64,000 bases of DNA from Heligmosomoides polygyrus polygyrus (Eukaryota; Nematoda; Chromadorea; Rhabditida; Heligmosomidae), in contig OX377203.1 of NCBI GenBank assembly GCA_947396885.1, positions 6,014,001 to 6,078,000 of the forward strand, read 5' to 3'. Below the pieces are notes generated by a model that worked only from the letters and a program-made list of their open reading frames with translations, made no database searches and had not been told where the DNA came from. The position numbers were made by a program, and so were the translations under genes. Positions 30,394 to 40,600 of this stretch are shown here, piece after piece (the stretch's first letter is position 1; every line of letters begins with the position of its first letter).

Positions 30394-31320
30394 TATTCGG
30401 CTGACGTTTAGACCTTATCGCCTTCGTCGGAGCCTGGAAAGCCAGAAACGCGTAAAATTATCCCACCAAGCACCATTTCAAAATGAGAAAACAAATTCAA
30501 AGGACCGAATGGACCAGAAAAAACTATGCAACCGAAGCTCGAAGGCTCATCTAGAGATGCGGAGAAGAACTCGCTGGGCTCTGAAGGTCAGAGTCCACAG
30601 AAGTCAAGGAATTGAAAAGAACAAAAAAGTTCGTTAGCTATGGCTAGGCACCTATCTTTTCTGTTCCTTTTTGAACTTTTGCTGTGTATCCAAAACGCTT
30701 CCAATGTTTTGCGGGCAGGTGTTTGTTCCTCTTGCGCTAGAACTCGCACGGCCACATCAAACTCTGCGTTATCGCGTACTTGCAACTGATGAGATCCCAG
30801 AGGAGTTGAAGGGCTTGACCTTCTGAGTCCATCGATGTGCTCCTTAACCCGCACGCATAGCGGTCGACCCGTTTCCCCCACATATGTCGCACCGTGTGCA
30901 CGAAATGACATAGATGGTCCCCGAGATTAAGCAGTCACCCACTCGCATATATGAGCAGATGACGCACCCAGAGGGAGGCAATATCGATCGTAAAGACGAT
31001 TTCGGATAAGCCGCTGCTTAAGGTTAGGGGTGGTATTTCTACCAACCTCACCATGTCACCCAGATCATAACGACGTGAGGAGGCCCGGATAGACGCGCTC
31101 ACTGCGCCATCTATGAATGGAGAACAAACGGGATTTTATCGTCGTCCTCCATACCGTTAAGCCTGCGTCCGGAGAGCAATATGAGCGTTGGTTGGCTAGT
31201 TGTTGGATAGCCATTGGAATGAGCAATGCCTCTAGCCTTTCTCGAGGAACATGGGGCTGCACCAAGAAACCTAGCTCGTCTCTCCAGCGTTGGCTTCTTC
31301 TTTTACCGACCACTCTAGAG
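30394..31320 (-). pseudogene. Penelope-like element: RT end plus GIY-YIG endonuclease
   Basis: Reading on the minus strand, broken frames give MVRLVEIPPLTLSSGL (about 31030), a RT-endonuclease linker with LLNLGDHLCHFVHTV, then the GIY-YIG-type core GATYVGETGRPLCVRVKEHI (about 30840-30900) and the C-terminal TPARKTLEAFWIHSKSSKRN (about 30690). This is the C-terminal architecture of Penelope-like retroelements. The shared 3' sequence TTTATTCGGCTGACGTTT (30393-30410) also occurs at the Penelope relic near 50432. Stops and a frameshift before the endonuclease make it inactive. Confidence 0.8.
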
Positions 31321-31409
31321 TTGGCTCAGGCTCCAGTGCCCAGTGATCTCTTGTCGTGGAGTGCTGATGTACCTGTTGCTTTTTCGCGTGATTTGCCGAC
31401 TCATTAGTT

Positions 31410-32215
31410 CCGTGCCTTACGATGCGTCATAGATAAATGGATGACCTCACATGGTTTTGGATCATTAACAAAGGCTGTGAAATTGAGAATATTACAAAAT
31501 GTAATTTAAATTTGCACTATTCGCTTATCTTTTGATTACTAAACGGTCACAATATAATACATTGCTAATCGTTTCCTCATCCAAAGATAGAGGTGATACT
31601 GCAGACATATGTATAATCATAATCACAAAGCGAGTGGTTGACGCCTGAACTTTGACAAGGCGATCGGTTTCTCACCACTTACTGTTCTCTGTTTATCAAA
31701 CCCACGTACATCCATCTTACTGTAATAAGAACACTACTGTCTGTATTTAGATTTTAGTGGCATTACAAATGTAGACTACTGATGTGTTGCTTAGTAGTCA
31801 ACCAAAATTGGTATCGGCTTCTATTGAGGCTAATCTTTGGTGCCTTCTGTTTATTAATAGCCTGTAGCTCGAAAATGTTCAAGATTCTGCTCTATAACAT
31901 GGATGTGCCTAATTACAATTTACGAGTTTACGATTTACGGTGATTTTTGACGAACGTTTTAGGATTTACGATTTTTTGGGTCGCAAATCGTACATTTTCG
32001 TAAATATGATCTTTGATTCACACACAATAGGAGTCCAGAGGATGTGACGCATGTCACTTGGTAGTTAACAACGAATCCCGTTTTAGTCTCCCTCACGCCG
32101 CATTACCCCTTCCTGTTTGATTCTGTCGAATTTCGACCACTGAATTTTTTCTCTGATGGGATAAGTTAAGTCAATTGGCCCATTGGCAAAGTGTATTGAA
32201 TGGAAAGGTGCCTAT
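31410..32215. other. AT-rich spacer with TTACGAT-like motifs
   Basis: No gene. Scattered TTTACGATTTACG / GGATTTACGATTTTTTGG motifs occur at 31918-32010, resembling the heptamer tracts at 14465 and 37227 but degenerate. Confidence 0.45.
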
Positions 32216-32302
32216 CTCGGCTAAAGCCGATAAAATTTGAGAACGTTATTGTAGTTCAAAGTGAAGCACTCAAAATTCTGAGGACTTTCTGGATAACGTA
32301 AT
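32216..32302 (-). mobile_element. Mariner terminal relic
   Basis: On the minus strand this reads ATCCAGAAAGTCCTCAGAAT...CACTTTGAACTACAATAACG...TTATCGGCTTTAG, collinear with the left end of the mariner at 27025 with the RTE removed. There is no coding content. Confidence 0.55.
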
Positions 32303-32594
32303 GCATGGATGGCTTTTAGAAACCGAGTTTCCAACCTTAGCATAATACTTCTATTTTCTAAACATGAGCGGAGGCGTCTAACAAAGCTCCCTCAATAACA
32401 ATGTGATTAAGTTTATGTAAATGTACTTTTGGACAAGCGCTGCTAAAGGCTATTGACAGATCAAATTAGATGACGCCGGCAGAATGCCCCTCATTCGAGT
32501 TGTGATGCTTTTGTAGCCAATGTCTCCTTTAGAGCGTTTACGAGGAAGTCCAACCAACATTTTGCTGGGAGTGCTGATATTTTTAGACATCCTG

Positions 32595-32690
32595 CAAAGT
32601 CTACTCGGCTGCCGTCGAGCGGGTATCAGTGAGACGGATCACGAACCACCTAATTTTTGAAAACTTCGCTGACGGCGCTGCATCTTTGAC
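32595..32690 (-). pseudogene. RTE C-terminal relic
   Basis: The minus strand encodes KIRWFVIRLTDTRSTA, matching the KIRWASHIKRLADTRWTSA segment of the RTE relic at 54075-54290. It is too short to say more. Confidence 0.45.
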
Positions 32691-32699
32691 CAAAAAACG

Positions 32700-33380
32700 T
32701 GAGCTACGCTCGAGGTTCCGAATAGCTGCTATCGCTTATCGCTCGACTCGTGTTTTGGAGAGTAATGAACAACGGCACTGTGTCGCGTAACGACGTACAA
32801 CTTCCTTCTTTCCAGTTCCCTCCTACCAGATGTATTCTTCTCACTGAAAGATATCGGACTGCTTTTGTGCAACTGACGAGCAGCGGTACACTGTAGTGAA
32901 ATTCGCAATTAGCCTGTCAGCAGCGAATGTGGAGCGCTGTATGTGTCCTTTTAGGAGCCATAACAAGGTTTGAGCAGGCAGCTCCACCGAAGATATACAG
33001 CGGCAAAACAGATGATTTTTAGAAGCGCACAATAGCACACCACCACTATTCACAATTGATGAAGTGTAGCGAAGTGCAAAGCGCGCACGAGCTCTTAATT
33101 AAGGCCCACCTATTCAAACATTACTCTAAATGCGCACAAGCCTTTCATAATTTGTTCTCGAATTCGTTGAAGGGCGTAAGCTACAGAATAAATACAGCAC
33201 GATGTGTTCAAGAAATCATTCCGCTTCTAACTTCTTTCCTCCTTCCCAAGTTGATGCTTTTTTGACGATTCCTTCATCAAGCTTAGACCGTGCCACAGCA
33301 GTGGTAGACGTCGACGATATGCAGCGCACAGTGTAGTCTTACGAAGTTAGATGCACACAGTCGAGTGGTCGTTCTTCATG
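32700..33380. other. Unassigned sequence
   Basis: No gene or transposon end is recognised in this stretch. Confidence 0.35.
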
Positions 33381-33391
33381 CATTCAACATG

Positions 33392-33650
33392 GCCGCAGTC
33401 AGATACCAGGTTCTTGGTTCGGATTTCCCGCCCAGGCCAAACAAGCCTTCCATCCTTTGGGGTGTAGCGGTGAATTAGTACCAGACTTGTCTGGAAAGGG
33501 AGAAGCGCTGATTTGTTCATCGGCTGGCCACTGGAAGTCATTGTATGGTCAAATACTCATTCAAATCGCCTCGCGACATGCCGTAGAAGTGAAAAGTGTG
33601 GCGCATCTCAAAAGAGAGTTTGGGGAGCGCCGCCCTTTATCCCTTACCTT
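33392..33650 (+). repeat. tRNA-derived SINE, family 1, degraded copy 3
   Basis: From CAGATACCAGGTTCTTGGTT to GCCGCCCTTTATCCC it matches 23430-23670 with many substitutions. The tRNA-like head (A box) is missing and no target duplication is visible. This is an older copy than the other three. Confidence 0.7.
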
Positions 33651-33659
33651 CACTAGCAC

Positions 33660-34767
33660 AAAGAAGAATGCGTAGTACGTCGTTAAGAGAACTTTTTAGC
33701 AAAAACAGTATTTGGTATTTCTTCGACAGCATGACAAAAGTGAAGGCAACGGCGGTAAAGCTGCTTTAGGGGCAATTTTGTGTCACGGAGTCACATAATG
33801 CTTGCAATCTCTTTTTCCGTGCTACAATGCTATAATATCGAACTCTAGTATACTACGACTGTTTCATGGCAAGAACACTTTGGAAAGAATCGACCACACA
33901 ATATTTTTCTTGATGCGTGTAGCATTAGTGAAATCGGAGTGGAACATCCGGTTTTCTGACGGATCCCTCTAAAAATGTGCCATTTTCACGTTGAGTTAGA
34001 CATTTTTCAAATCAGATTGGGCACTCTTCTAATCTAGCCTAAAACTATTGAAATTGAAGGAAACTCTTTTAAATCAAAATGAGCTTTCTGCTTTTTTAAA
34101 TTTAAACTAGACACTCTCCAAAAGAATTACAATATTTTTTGTTCAAACAAAATATTAGTGTCTCTCTCTTTTTTCCTTTTTAGTTGTAGTTTTATTTTTT
34201 GTAGGTTTGTAGTTTTAATTCATCTGCCCAATAAGTGAACACGTTGTTTGAAGTTTTACAAAAATTTTACTTTCTGAGGAAAATAATGGTTTGAGGTTGT
34301 ATTGAAGAGCAGTTAGGCGACTGCGAAAAAAAGAGATTTCGCTATGCTCTCTTCCGAGTCTTCGCGATTTTTATTCGATTGATGGCAGGATTTGTTCGTT
34401 GGGAGTTTAACACTGTTAACGATACAGAAAAACAACTTTAAAAAACGCACAGATTCTCACTTTGGTGGTTCATGCAGCGGCATTTATACTGTCACTCAAA
34501 TAAAAGTTGCGGCGAACCATTTGAGTGCATCGCGCAATCTAATCTTTTGATGCTTGGAGTACTTTGAAGCAAGTTTTAATTTATTATTTTTCAATAAGAA
34601 CTTTATAAAAACATTATACTTTTTGGGACAGGTGAACTAAAAAATTCAAGGAAAATCGTACCAAATATTTCTTAAACAAAGTTATTCTAACCATCTTAAT
34701 GAGTCTGTAGTTTAATCTTGTCTGGAAGCTATTTCGATCAGGAAGAGTTCGCTGTGATACAAAAGCT
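33660..34767. other. AT-rich spacer
   Basis: No supported gene. The sequence contains several poly-T/poly-A runs. Confidence 0.4.
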
Positions 34768-34770
34768 TTA

Positions 34771-35088
34771 AGGCCCCCGCAGACTTTTGCGGCGTCGCCG
34801 CTGCCCTATGCTTAACCATAGGGCAGAGACGCAGAGCTCGCCGCCAGCGGCACCGGCGGCACCGGCGGCGTCGCTGGCGGAAATGACTTGAATCATTCCA
34901 CCCGGCGGGATCCAGAGCGGAGACGGTCGATGCGGGCGCGCGATCGTCATCGGGGTGCGTTATTGTTAAGCACCAGTCGGTCCCGACTAGAAACAGTACA
35001 GTACCTCGCCGTCACCGCTCCCACTGATGATGAGTCAAGCCGCTCAGCGATTTCGCCCGCCGCTCGCCGCAGAAGTCTGCGGGGGCCT
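34771..35088. mobile_element. PIF/Harbinger-like MITE
   Basis: The TIRs are AGGCCCCCGCAGACTTTTGC and its inverse. The 3-bp TTA duplication is at 34768-34770 and 35089-35091. The 318-bp interior is closely related to the inverse-oriented copy at 39149-39537 (shared CTAGTCGGGACCGACTGGTG and palindromic GGCGGCACC blocks). It carries no transposase. Confidence 0.82.
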
Positions 35089-35300
35089 TTAGGTTAGCTC
35101 AGAAGAGTGTTCAGTTTGATTTGAAAGGTGTCCAGTTTGAAGTGAAAATGGGATATTTACTCGTGCACTACTTCGTCGTCAGAACGTTATAGAGAAACAG
35201 GTGTCACCACTGGATTGGTGCATCACCGGAACCACTGTTCTCTTCTTCTAGGCAAGGGAACGTTGTTGCACAATCCTTTTCATCATCAATTTTTCAAGGA

Positions 35301-36943
35301 ATGAAGGCGGTTCTGTGTGTGGCTGTTCAACTTCTGCTGTGCATGGGCGCGATGGCGCTCGTTAATCTGGTTGGGTGTAGAAGAGGACCCGTGTTGGTAC
35401 ATAAGGCTAAAGATGCCGCACTCCTGCGCCGAGAAATTAAGCATTATCTTCATCTCGATTTGGTGAGATTATCTTATTGATTAGATTTTTCCTGCAGCAA
35501 AGGAAAACTGTTCACCTAGGCTAGCACACAACTAATAGTACCAATGTTATTAAATTCACCTTCAATTTTAGGAAGACTCGGACATGTATGCATCATTTCT
35601 GGTGCATGATAAAGAATTTAACGAGGTGGATAACGTATTTTTCGCCGGCAGACAAAAGGTGCGATTTTTGCTCTTGTCCTCGCGATTAAGGTGAGATCAG
35701 ATTAAAGCATAACCATGTCGAGTGTCAAGACTGAAGGTGAGGTTAGCCATCTCAAGGTTAAGCCTCTCAAAAGGGTTGTCTACCTTTTTTTGTTTCCTGC
35801 ATATTTTTTCCTCCCTTCTTCCCTTTTCCTTTTTCACCAATCGATTGATTGACAGCGTCCTTTATCAATTATTTATTTATTTATTTATTTCTGTACGATG
35901 CATAAGGCATACGTGATATAGGATATAGTACAATACAAAACACCAATACAGGAAGAACAACTGTTAAATCTAGAAATGTAAAGCTTGTTTCTAGCCATGT
36001 GCTTGAACCCCCCAACCTTGAAGCCTGTAATGTGCCGACGATCGAGGGACACAGGAGTTGAGCGAGATAAAGCTGGAACCAGCTCTACACGTGAAACTAC
36101 ATGACCTCGTATTCGTTTTGGGTACACCGTAAGATATTTTTTCTGAGATGCCCCTAGTTCTAGGTATTATTATACGATATTTAAATTTTTTTTTAAATTA
36201 ATTAATTAATTTAATTTAAATTTTATGAAGCATCTACATCAATTAGGCCAGTCAAGAGTTTGAAAACCACACAGACATCAGTAAGTTTACGATGAGAGAC
36301 TAAGGAATGCAACTTATATTCGCTATTTCTAGCTACAGGACGAGGAGCTCTTACAGATCTACTACAAGCTATCCTAAAAAATAATTTGCGAGTGAAATTG
36401 TCTTGCACCCTTTCAAGAAGAGCGATGTCTTTTGATTTCGAAGGAGAAAAGACTGGTGAACCATACTCCACAATAGGACGAATGTATGACTTGTAAGCCC
36501 TAAGAAGCATTTCCTGATCCACTATAGAGAGAGCTTTGAATATAAGGAATGTTCGAGAAGACGCTTTATTGTAAATCATTTTGTAGTGCTCGGAGAAGTC
36601 AAGCTTATTGTCGTAGTGAAATCCTAATCTTTGACGCGAAAAACGGGTGTTAATGAGTGATTTTTGATGCTATGTTTATGTCCAATAAAATTAGCGAGAT
36701 AAATAATGATTGCCTTTCAGTGAACAACCCGTAATGGAAGAAGCTTTGATTTTAGGAGTGTTCCTTTCCAGAAAGCCATAAAACGCATTTTATTCTTCCG
36801 ACCCTTTTATTTAGGATGAGAAAGCTGTCACCTTTATCTATACAGACACTGGGATGATCCCTATTGACTACTCCTTGTACTACCTCTACATGGGATGCGA
36901 GCTTCCAGCTGATGATGAGGAGGTCACGGAGATCAAAGAATGA
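35301..36943 (+). CDS. Small three-exon host gene, secreted or membrane-anchored protein
   Basis: The proposed exons are 35301-35462, 35572-35658 and 36815-36943, all joined in phase 0, for 125 aa. The start MKAVLCVAVQLLLCMGAMAL is a signal peptide or anchor. Then come RREIKHYLHLDL, EDSDMYASFLVHDKEFNEVD (exon 2) and DEKAVTFIYTDTGMIPIDYS, YYLYMGCELPADDEEVTEIKE (exon 3). The frame stays open across both junctions. Donors are GTGAGA and the weaker GTGCGA; acceptors are CAATTTTAG and TTATTTAG. AATAAA follows the stop at 37001-37006. Possible SL or splice acceptors (TTCTTCTAG at about 35253, TTTTTCAAG just before the ATG) lie upstream. Intron 2 (1,156 bp) holds a CR1 relic on the opposite strand. 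I do not recognise the family. Confidence 0.68.
36223..36600 (-). pseudogene. CR1-like reverse transcriptase C-terminal relic in an intron
   Basis: The minus-strand ORF reads IVDQEMLLRAYKSYIRPIVE, YGSPVFSPSKSKDIALLERV, QDNFTRKLFFRI and SHRKLTDVCVVFKLLTGLID. This is the hallmark C-terminal stretch of CR1/jockey-group RTs. Upstream RT motifs are absent. It lies inside intron 2 of the 35.3-36.9 kb gene, antisense to it. Confidence 0.85.
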
Positions 36944-37203
36944 GAAGCAAAGGCAAGCTTGCTCACAGCTTGTCTCTCTAAGAAGAATACTGAATCGTCC
37001 AATAAATTTTTTTGCAAACTTGCAGTATTGTTTTAAGGGCATATTAAAACAGAAAGGGAAGTTACACAAATCACACACAATTAATTTAGACGGGGTAGTT
37101 ATTTTAACTGAATTGTCTTTCAAAATTTCATCTTCTATAAAAATTTTATCCACCTTAAGAAAGGTATACTTTATAAGGAACTAGTGCTTGGGAAGCAAAG
37201 ATG

Positions 37204-37268
37204 TGCGTAAATAAAATCTAAAATTTCGTAAATCGTAAATCGTAAATCGTAAACCGTAAATCGTAAGA
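37204..37268. repeat. (CGTAAAT)n tandem repeat with conserved flank
   Basis: Five 7-bp units CGTAAAT (one as CGTAAAC) plus a partial unit lie at 37227-37266. They are preceded by GTGCGTAAATAAAATCTAAA, which is the inverse of the flank of the tract at 14465-14513. The paired flank plus heptamer suggests a mobile-element 3' end rather than a random microsatellite. Confidence 0.6.
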
Positions 37269-37334
37269 GGAGTTTGACGTGTAGTAATACTCCATTACAG
37301 GGTGGCCCATAAGTCCTGCAACAAAAACATAGGC

Positions 37335-37510
37335 GTATAAAAAGGCTAAGAATGCACCAAATTTGAACCACTTTTAAACCTTGTTTGCCCATGGTTTGTA
37401 GATTTGGTGGAGCGGTACTATTCAGAAGGAACCACTCCTGGATCTACAAACCATGGGCAAACAAGGTTTAAAAGTGGTTCAAATTTGGTGCATTCTTAGC
37501 CTTTTTATAC
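37335..37510. repeat. Perfect 69-bp inverted duplication inside a transposon
   Basis: Arm 37335-37403 is the exact reverse complement of 37442-37510, with a 38-base loop. The loop sequence (GTGGAGCGGTACTATTCAGA...) is repeated directly at 37523-37560. The sister transposon copy at 49.9 kb has the simple single version, so the hairpin arose in this copy. Confidence 0.9.
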
Positions 37511-37891
37511 GGTACGGTTTATGGTGGAGCGGTACTATTCAGAAGGAACCACTCCTGGATTGATAAGAACCTTCAGATCGTGTGGGTTGCTTTGCAGCTC
37601 ACGTCGCAGCCCCTCTTACGGAGTTTTACTTCTTATTCGTTCCAAAGAAGATATTGAACAATAGTTTTCCCAGGCTTTATAGAACACGACATTTTCTTTA
37701 AGATGGTTAATAAACAAAGATTGAAAATTTAAAGATTTAGGAATTTCACAGCTAGTGTTTCGCAGGTGCAATGTTTTGCAGATGGACTGAGAACCGCTAC
37801 CACGTCCTTTTCTTTTGCTGTTACAGGAATCGCTTTACCAGAATGTGCATTTTGCTTTTAAACAGCGCGATTGAGTCTTTAATATATGGTG

Positions 37892-38323
37892 TTAGGTTTT
37901 TGTTCCTATCAGGCAAACATTTTTATTGATTTTCACTATTTTTACACAAAAACCTATGGAGTGTGGGGAGACATTTTGGAAAATCGTGTATGACAAAAAC
38001 CCGCCATGCGTGGCCGTTGTTTCTATATCATCAAGTTCCCGCAAAAGTAGCATTAAACGCACTATCATTTTGACCGTTCTGAGATCGCTCAACTTTGAGA
38101 AATTTTTCATCAAATGAGGCAGAGGCTGAATACCCATTTCAAACGACGCGCACCAACTGCGCTTACAAATTTTTCCTTCTACTCTCTTCTCCTCATAGCT
38201 GAGTCTTCGTCTCACTGGTGAACTTGTAGGGCTTTCCTTGTTGTTTTCTAGAAACTGCATACTGCTTAGTAATAGATTAGGCACATGGCTGAATGTTGCA
38301 TTTGTTCCAGCTGGTTGCTGCAT
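37892..38323 (-). CDS. ORF inside DNA transposon copy 1, unknown function
   Basis: The ORF has 143 codons beginning MQQPAGTNATFS. It is charged and leucine-rich (SSPVRRRLSYEEKRVEGKI, LMLLLRELDDIE). The same N-terminus (MQQPAGTNAIFS..NLLL) begins an ORF in the sister copy at 50971, but downstream the two differ because the sister carries a Penelope fragment. No domain is recognised. It may be a captured exon or a chance ORF kept by sequence similarity. Confidence 0.35.
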   Translation of the reverse strand: MQQPAGTNATFSHVPNLLLSSMQFLENNKESPTSSPVRRRLSYEEKRVEGKICKRSWCASFEMGIQPLPHLMKNFSKLSDLRTVKMIVRLMLLLRELDDIETTATHGGFLSYTIFQNVSPHSIGFCVKIVKINKNVCLIGTKT

Positions 38324-38689
38324 CGTGTATGATCAGAAAATTAATAGCGTTCTTCTGTTGTAGTTCAGATCCGTACATCCAATGTTCACTCTTGAGAAGC
38401 CTCTGCACTGCCCTACATAATACCATCATACTGCATGTTCAACAACTAATATTCCGAAACTTAGTCACATCGGAACGGAAGCGCCCCACCACGGGCCAGA
38501 GAAGAATTTTCGGTAGTTTTACGTGAGAGCGCATTACTTTGTAATAAGAGCAGCTACAACCATGATAATTTCCAGAAGTATAGCACTAAGTATATCCTAC
38601 ATAACTGTTGGTATGCGGGTTTTCTGCAATTGGAAAAAGACAGCCAATAAGGTCTCCTAATTTTGTTGCAGGACTTATGGGCCACCCTG

Positions 38690-39145
38690 AACTATTACTT
38701 TTTTCTGATAATGGTACTTAAGGATAATGTATTATTTTTTCATAGAGCTATTTTTAGCTAGAACTGAACAGTTTTCTGGGAAACTAAACACCTTAATAAC
38801 TTTCAAACCAAACTGACACGCTCTACGAAAGTCTAGATAAATCGTTGATGGAAAACACTTTACCTTCCCTAAAGGGGAGCATATGAATCGTGACCAAATA
38901 AAAAACACATCCATAAAATTTCCACCATTTCCTCTAGCGTTTCGATTGCGTATAAATCTACTCTACCGCAAACAATCACAACAAGTCTCTGTCACAGTTA
39001 GAGAATAACTAAAAATTATTTAACCGCTGACCAACTTAGCCAAAATAACGTTTGTCAACTTATCAAACAAACGTCGTGTAGGAAAGACTGCAGCTTGAAG
39101 TGATAGGGGTTAATTCGGTTTGAAAGAGCCCATTCTAAGAAAGTC
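38690..39145. other. Unassigned AT-rich spacer
   Basis: No supported feature is seen in this stretch. Confidence 0.35.
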
Positions 39146-39148
39146 TAA

Positions 39149-39537
39149 AGGCCGCCACAGACTTCTGCGGCGCCGCCGAGCGGCGCCGCTCAGCGGCTTG
39201 ACTCATCATCAGTGGGAGCGGTGACGGCGAGGTACTGTACTGTTTCTAGTCGGGACCGACTGGTGCTTAACAATAACGCGCCCCGATGACGATCGCGCGC
39301 CCGCATCGACCGCCTCCGCTCTGGATCCCGCCGCGAAAGGGCAGAGCGCAGAGCGCAGACAGACAGACGCTGGAGCGGCGCCGCCGGGTGGAATGATTCA
39401 AGTCATTTCCGCCAGCGACGCCGCCGGTGCCGCCGGTGCCGCCGGCCGGCCAGCGGCGCCGCTGGCGGCGAGCTCTGCGTCTCTGCCCTATGGTTAAGTA
39501 TAGGGCAGCGGCGACGCCGCAAAAGTCTGCGGGGCCT
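39149..39537. mobile_element. PIF/Harbinger-like MITE
   Basis: The ends are AGGCCGCCACAGACTTCTGC and AAAAGTCTGCGGGGCCT. The TAA duplication is at 39146-39148 and 39538-39540, and the element is 389 bp. Inside it repeats the core of the 34771-35088 copy in inverse orientation, with about 70 extra bases. Confidence 0.82.
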
Positions 39538-39879
39538 TAAGGGAAATGCAGGAAAACGGTATACAAAGGGTTTCAGGAGATTAACACAGCGTCTATTACA
39601 TAATGAGTGATTAACTAGCAGTAACTGCAGGATGATACACGTCCTCAGGATCTCTGTCTATAGTAGACATACTATGAGGTGATTGGTATTCTGATAGCAA
39701 CATAAAATTTGTCTAGTAGGAATTCCAGGCTTTGCTTTAGATCATTAATGACACTTTTTTCTTCATATTTTCTGTCTCAGTTTACTTCTACAGGGTTTAG
39801 TTTGATTTGGTTATGAACAAGACAACTAGGTGATAGTTAGCAGATAATAAAATATGAATCAGCGAATGATCGTCTCATT

Positions 39880-39960
39880 TCGTCTGCGAATCGAGCGAAT
39901 GAGGTGTGGTCGATGATGACGGTAGCGGTGTCCTCCCAATGCGCTTTCGTTTTTGACTAG
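39880..39960 (-). mobile_element. Mariner-type relic fragment
   Basis: CGAGCGAATGAGGTGTGGTC...GTGTCCTCCCAATGCGCTTTCG matches 54985-55055, which lies next to a mariner transposase C-terminus. The fragment has no end or ORF of its own. Confidence 0.4.
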
Positions 39961-40600
39961 ACCAAGGACCTAGATAACATAGGATGGCTTGATGTGATTT
40001 ATTCTGATTTTGCAAAAGCCTTTGATAGGATATGCCGTAAGAGACTAAAAGCTAAATATGTAATGGTGGGCATACATCTTCGAATAATTTCTTGGATAGT
40101 TGATTTTTTAGATCGCAGAACTTTTAGCCCACGACCTACCATCACTAATAATGAGCTCAGGAGTGCAATACATAGCTTTGGCGGATGACTTGAAAATTTA
40201 CCATAGCTCACCAATCCATAATCAAAACCTTCTGCAGCGGGCCATAGATGCTGTTTGATCGCTGGTTCCACGAGTGGCGGCTCCCTTTGTCAATAGAAAA
40301 AACTAAGGTGCTCCATTAAGGAAGAGCAAATCCCGTCTACACATACAATTTAGGTAAAAATGAGATTACAAGCACTAATCAAGCAACGGATCTTGGGTTT
40401 TCCTATGAGTTTGGAACTCATTGCAAAAAAATTGCAAAAAAAGCGATGGCTGTTGTGCACAATCCCTGCAGAAGTCTTCACACAAAAAGTCCCTCTGTCC
40501 TTGTCAAAGCCTTCGTCATTTGATATCATTCTATACCGTTCCTAATTACACTGTTCTTCACATGGATTTTTGCCATGTAACAAATAATAATAATCTAGCG
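39961..40600 (+). pseudogene. CR1-like reverse transcriptase relic (duplicated block P)
   Basis: Plus-strand frames contain LDVIYSDFAKAFDRICRKRL, IISWIVDFLDRRTF and ALADDLKIYHS (ADD catalytic box). A deletion joins the region after RRTF to the ADD box, and stops follow. The 3' end AACAAATAATAATAAT is shared with the inverse-oriented copy around 51720. The LINE relic belongs to a larger block repeated at 49430-53000. Confidence 0.75.

Larger units (their letters stand above)
37298..38689. mobile_element. DNA transposon with CAGGGTGGCCC ends, copy 1
   Basis: The terminal inverted repeats begin CAGGGTGGCCCATAAGTCCT on both sides and the element is 1,392 bp. TA precedes the left end; the right flank reads AA, so the duplication is not intact. 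A second copy (49869-51333) has TA on both sides. No DDE transposase is recognisable, so this is a non-autonomous Tc1/mariner-like element. It contains a 143-codon minus-strand ORF (37892-38323) and a rearranged inverted duplication (37335-37510). Confidence 0.78.
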
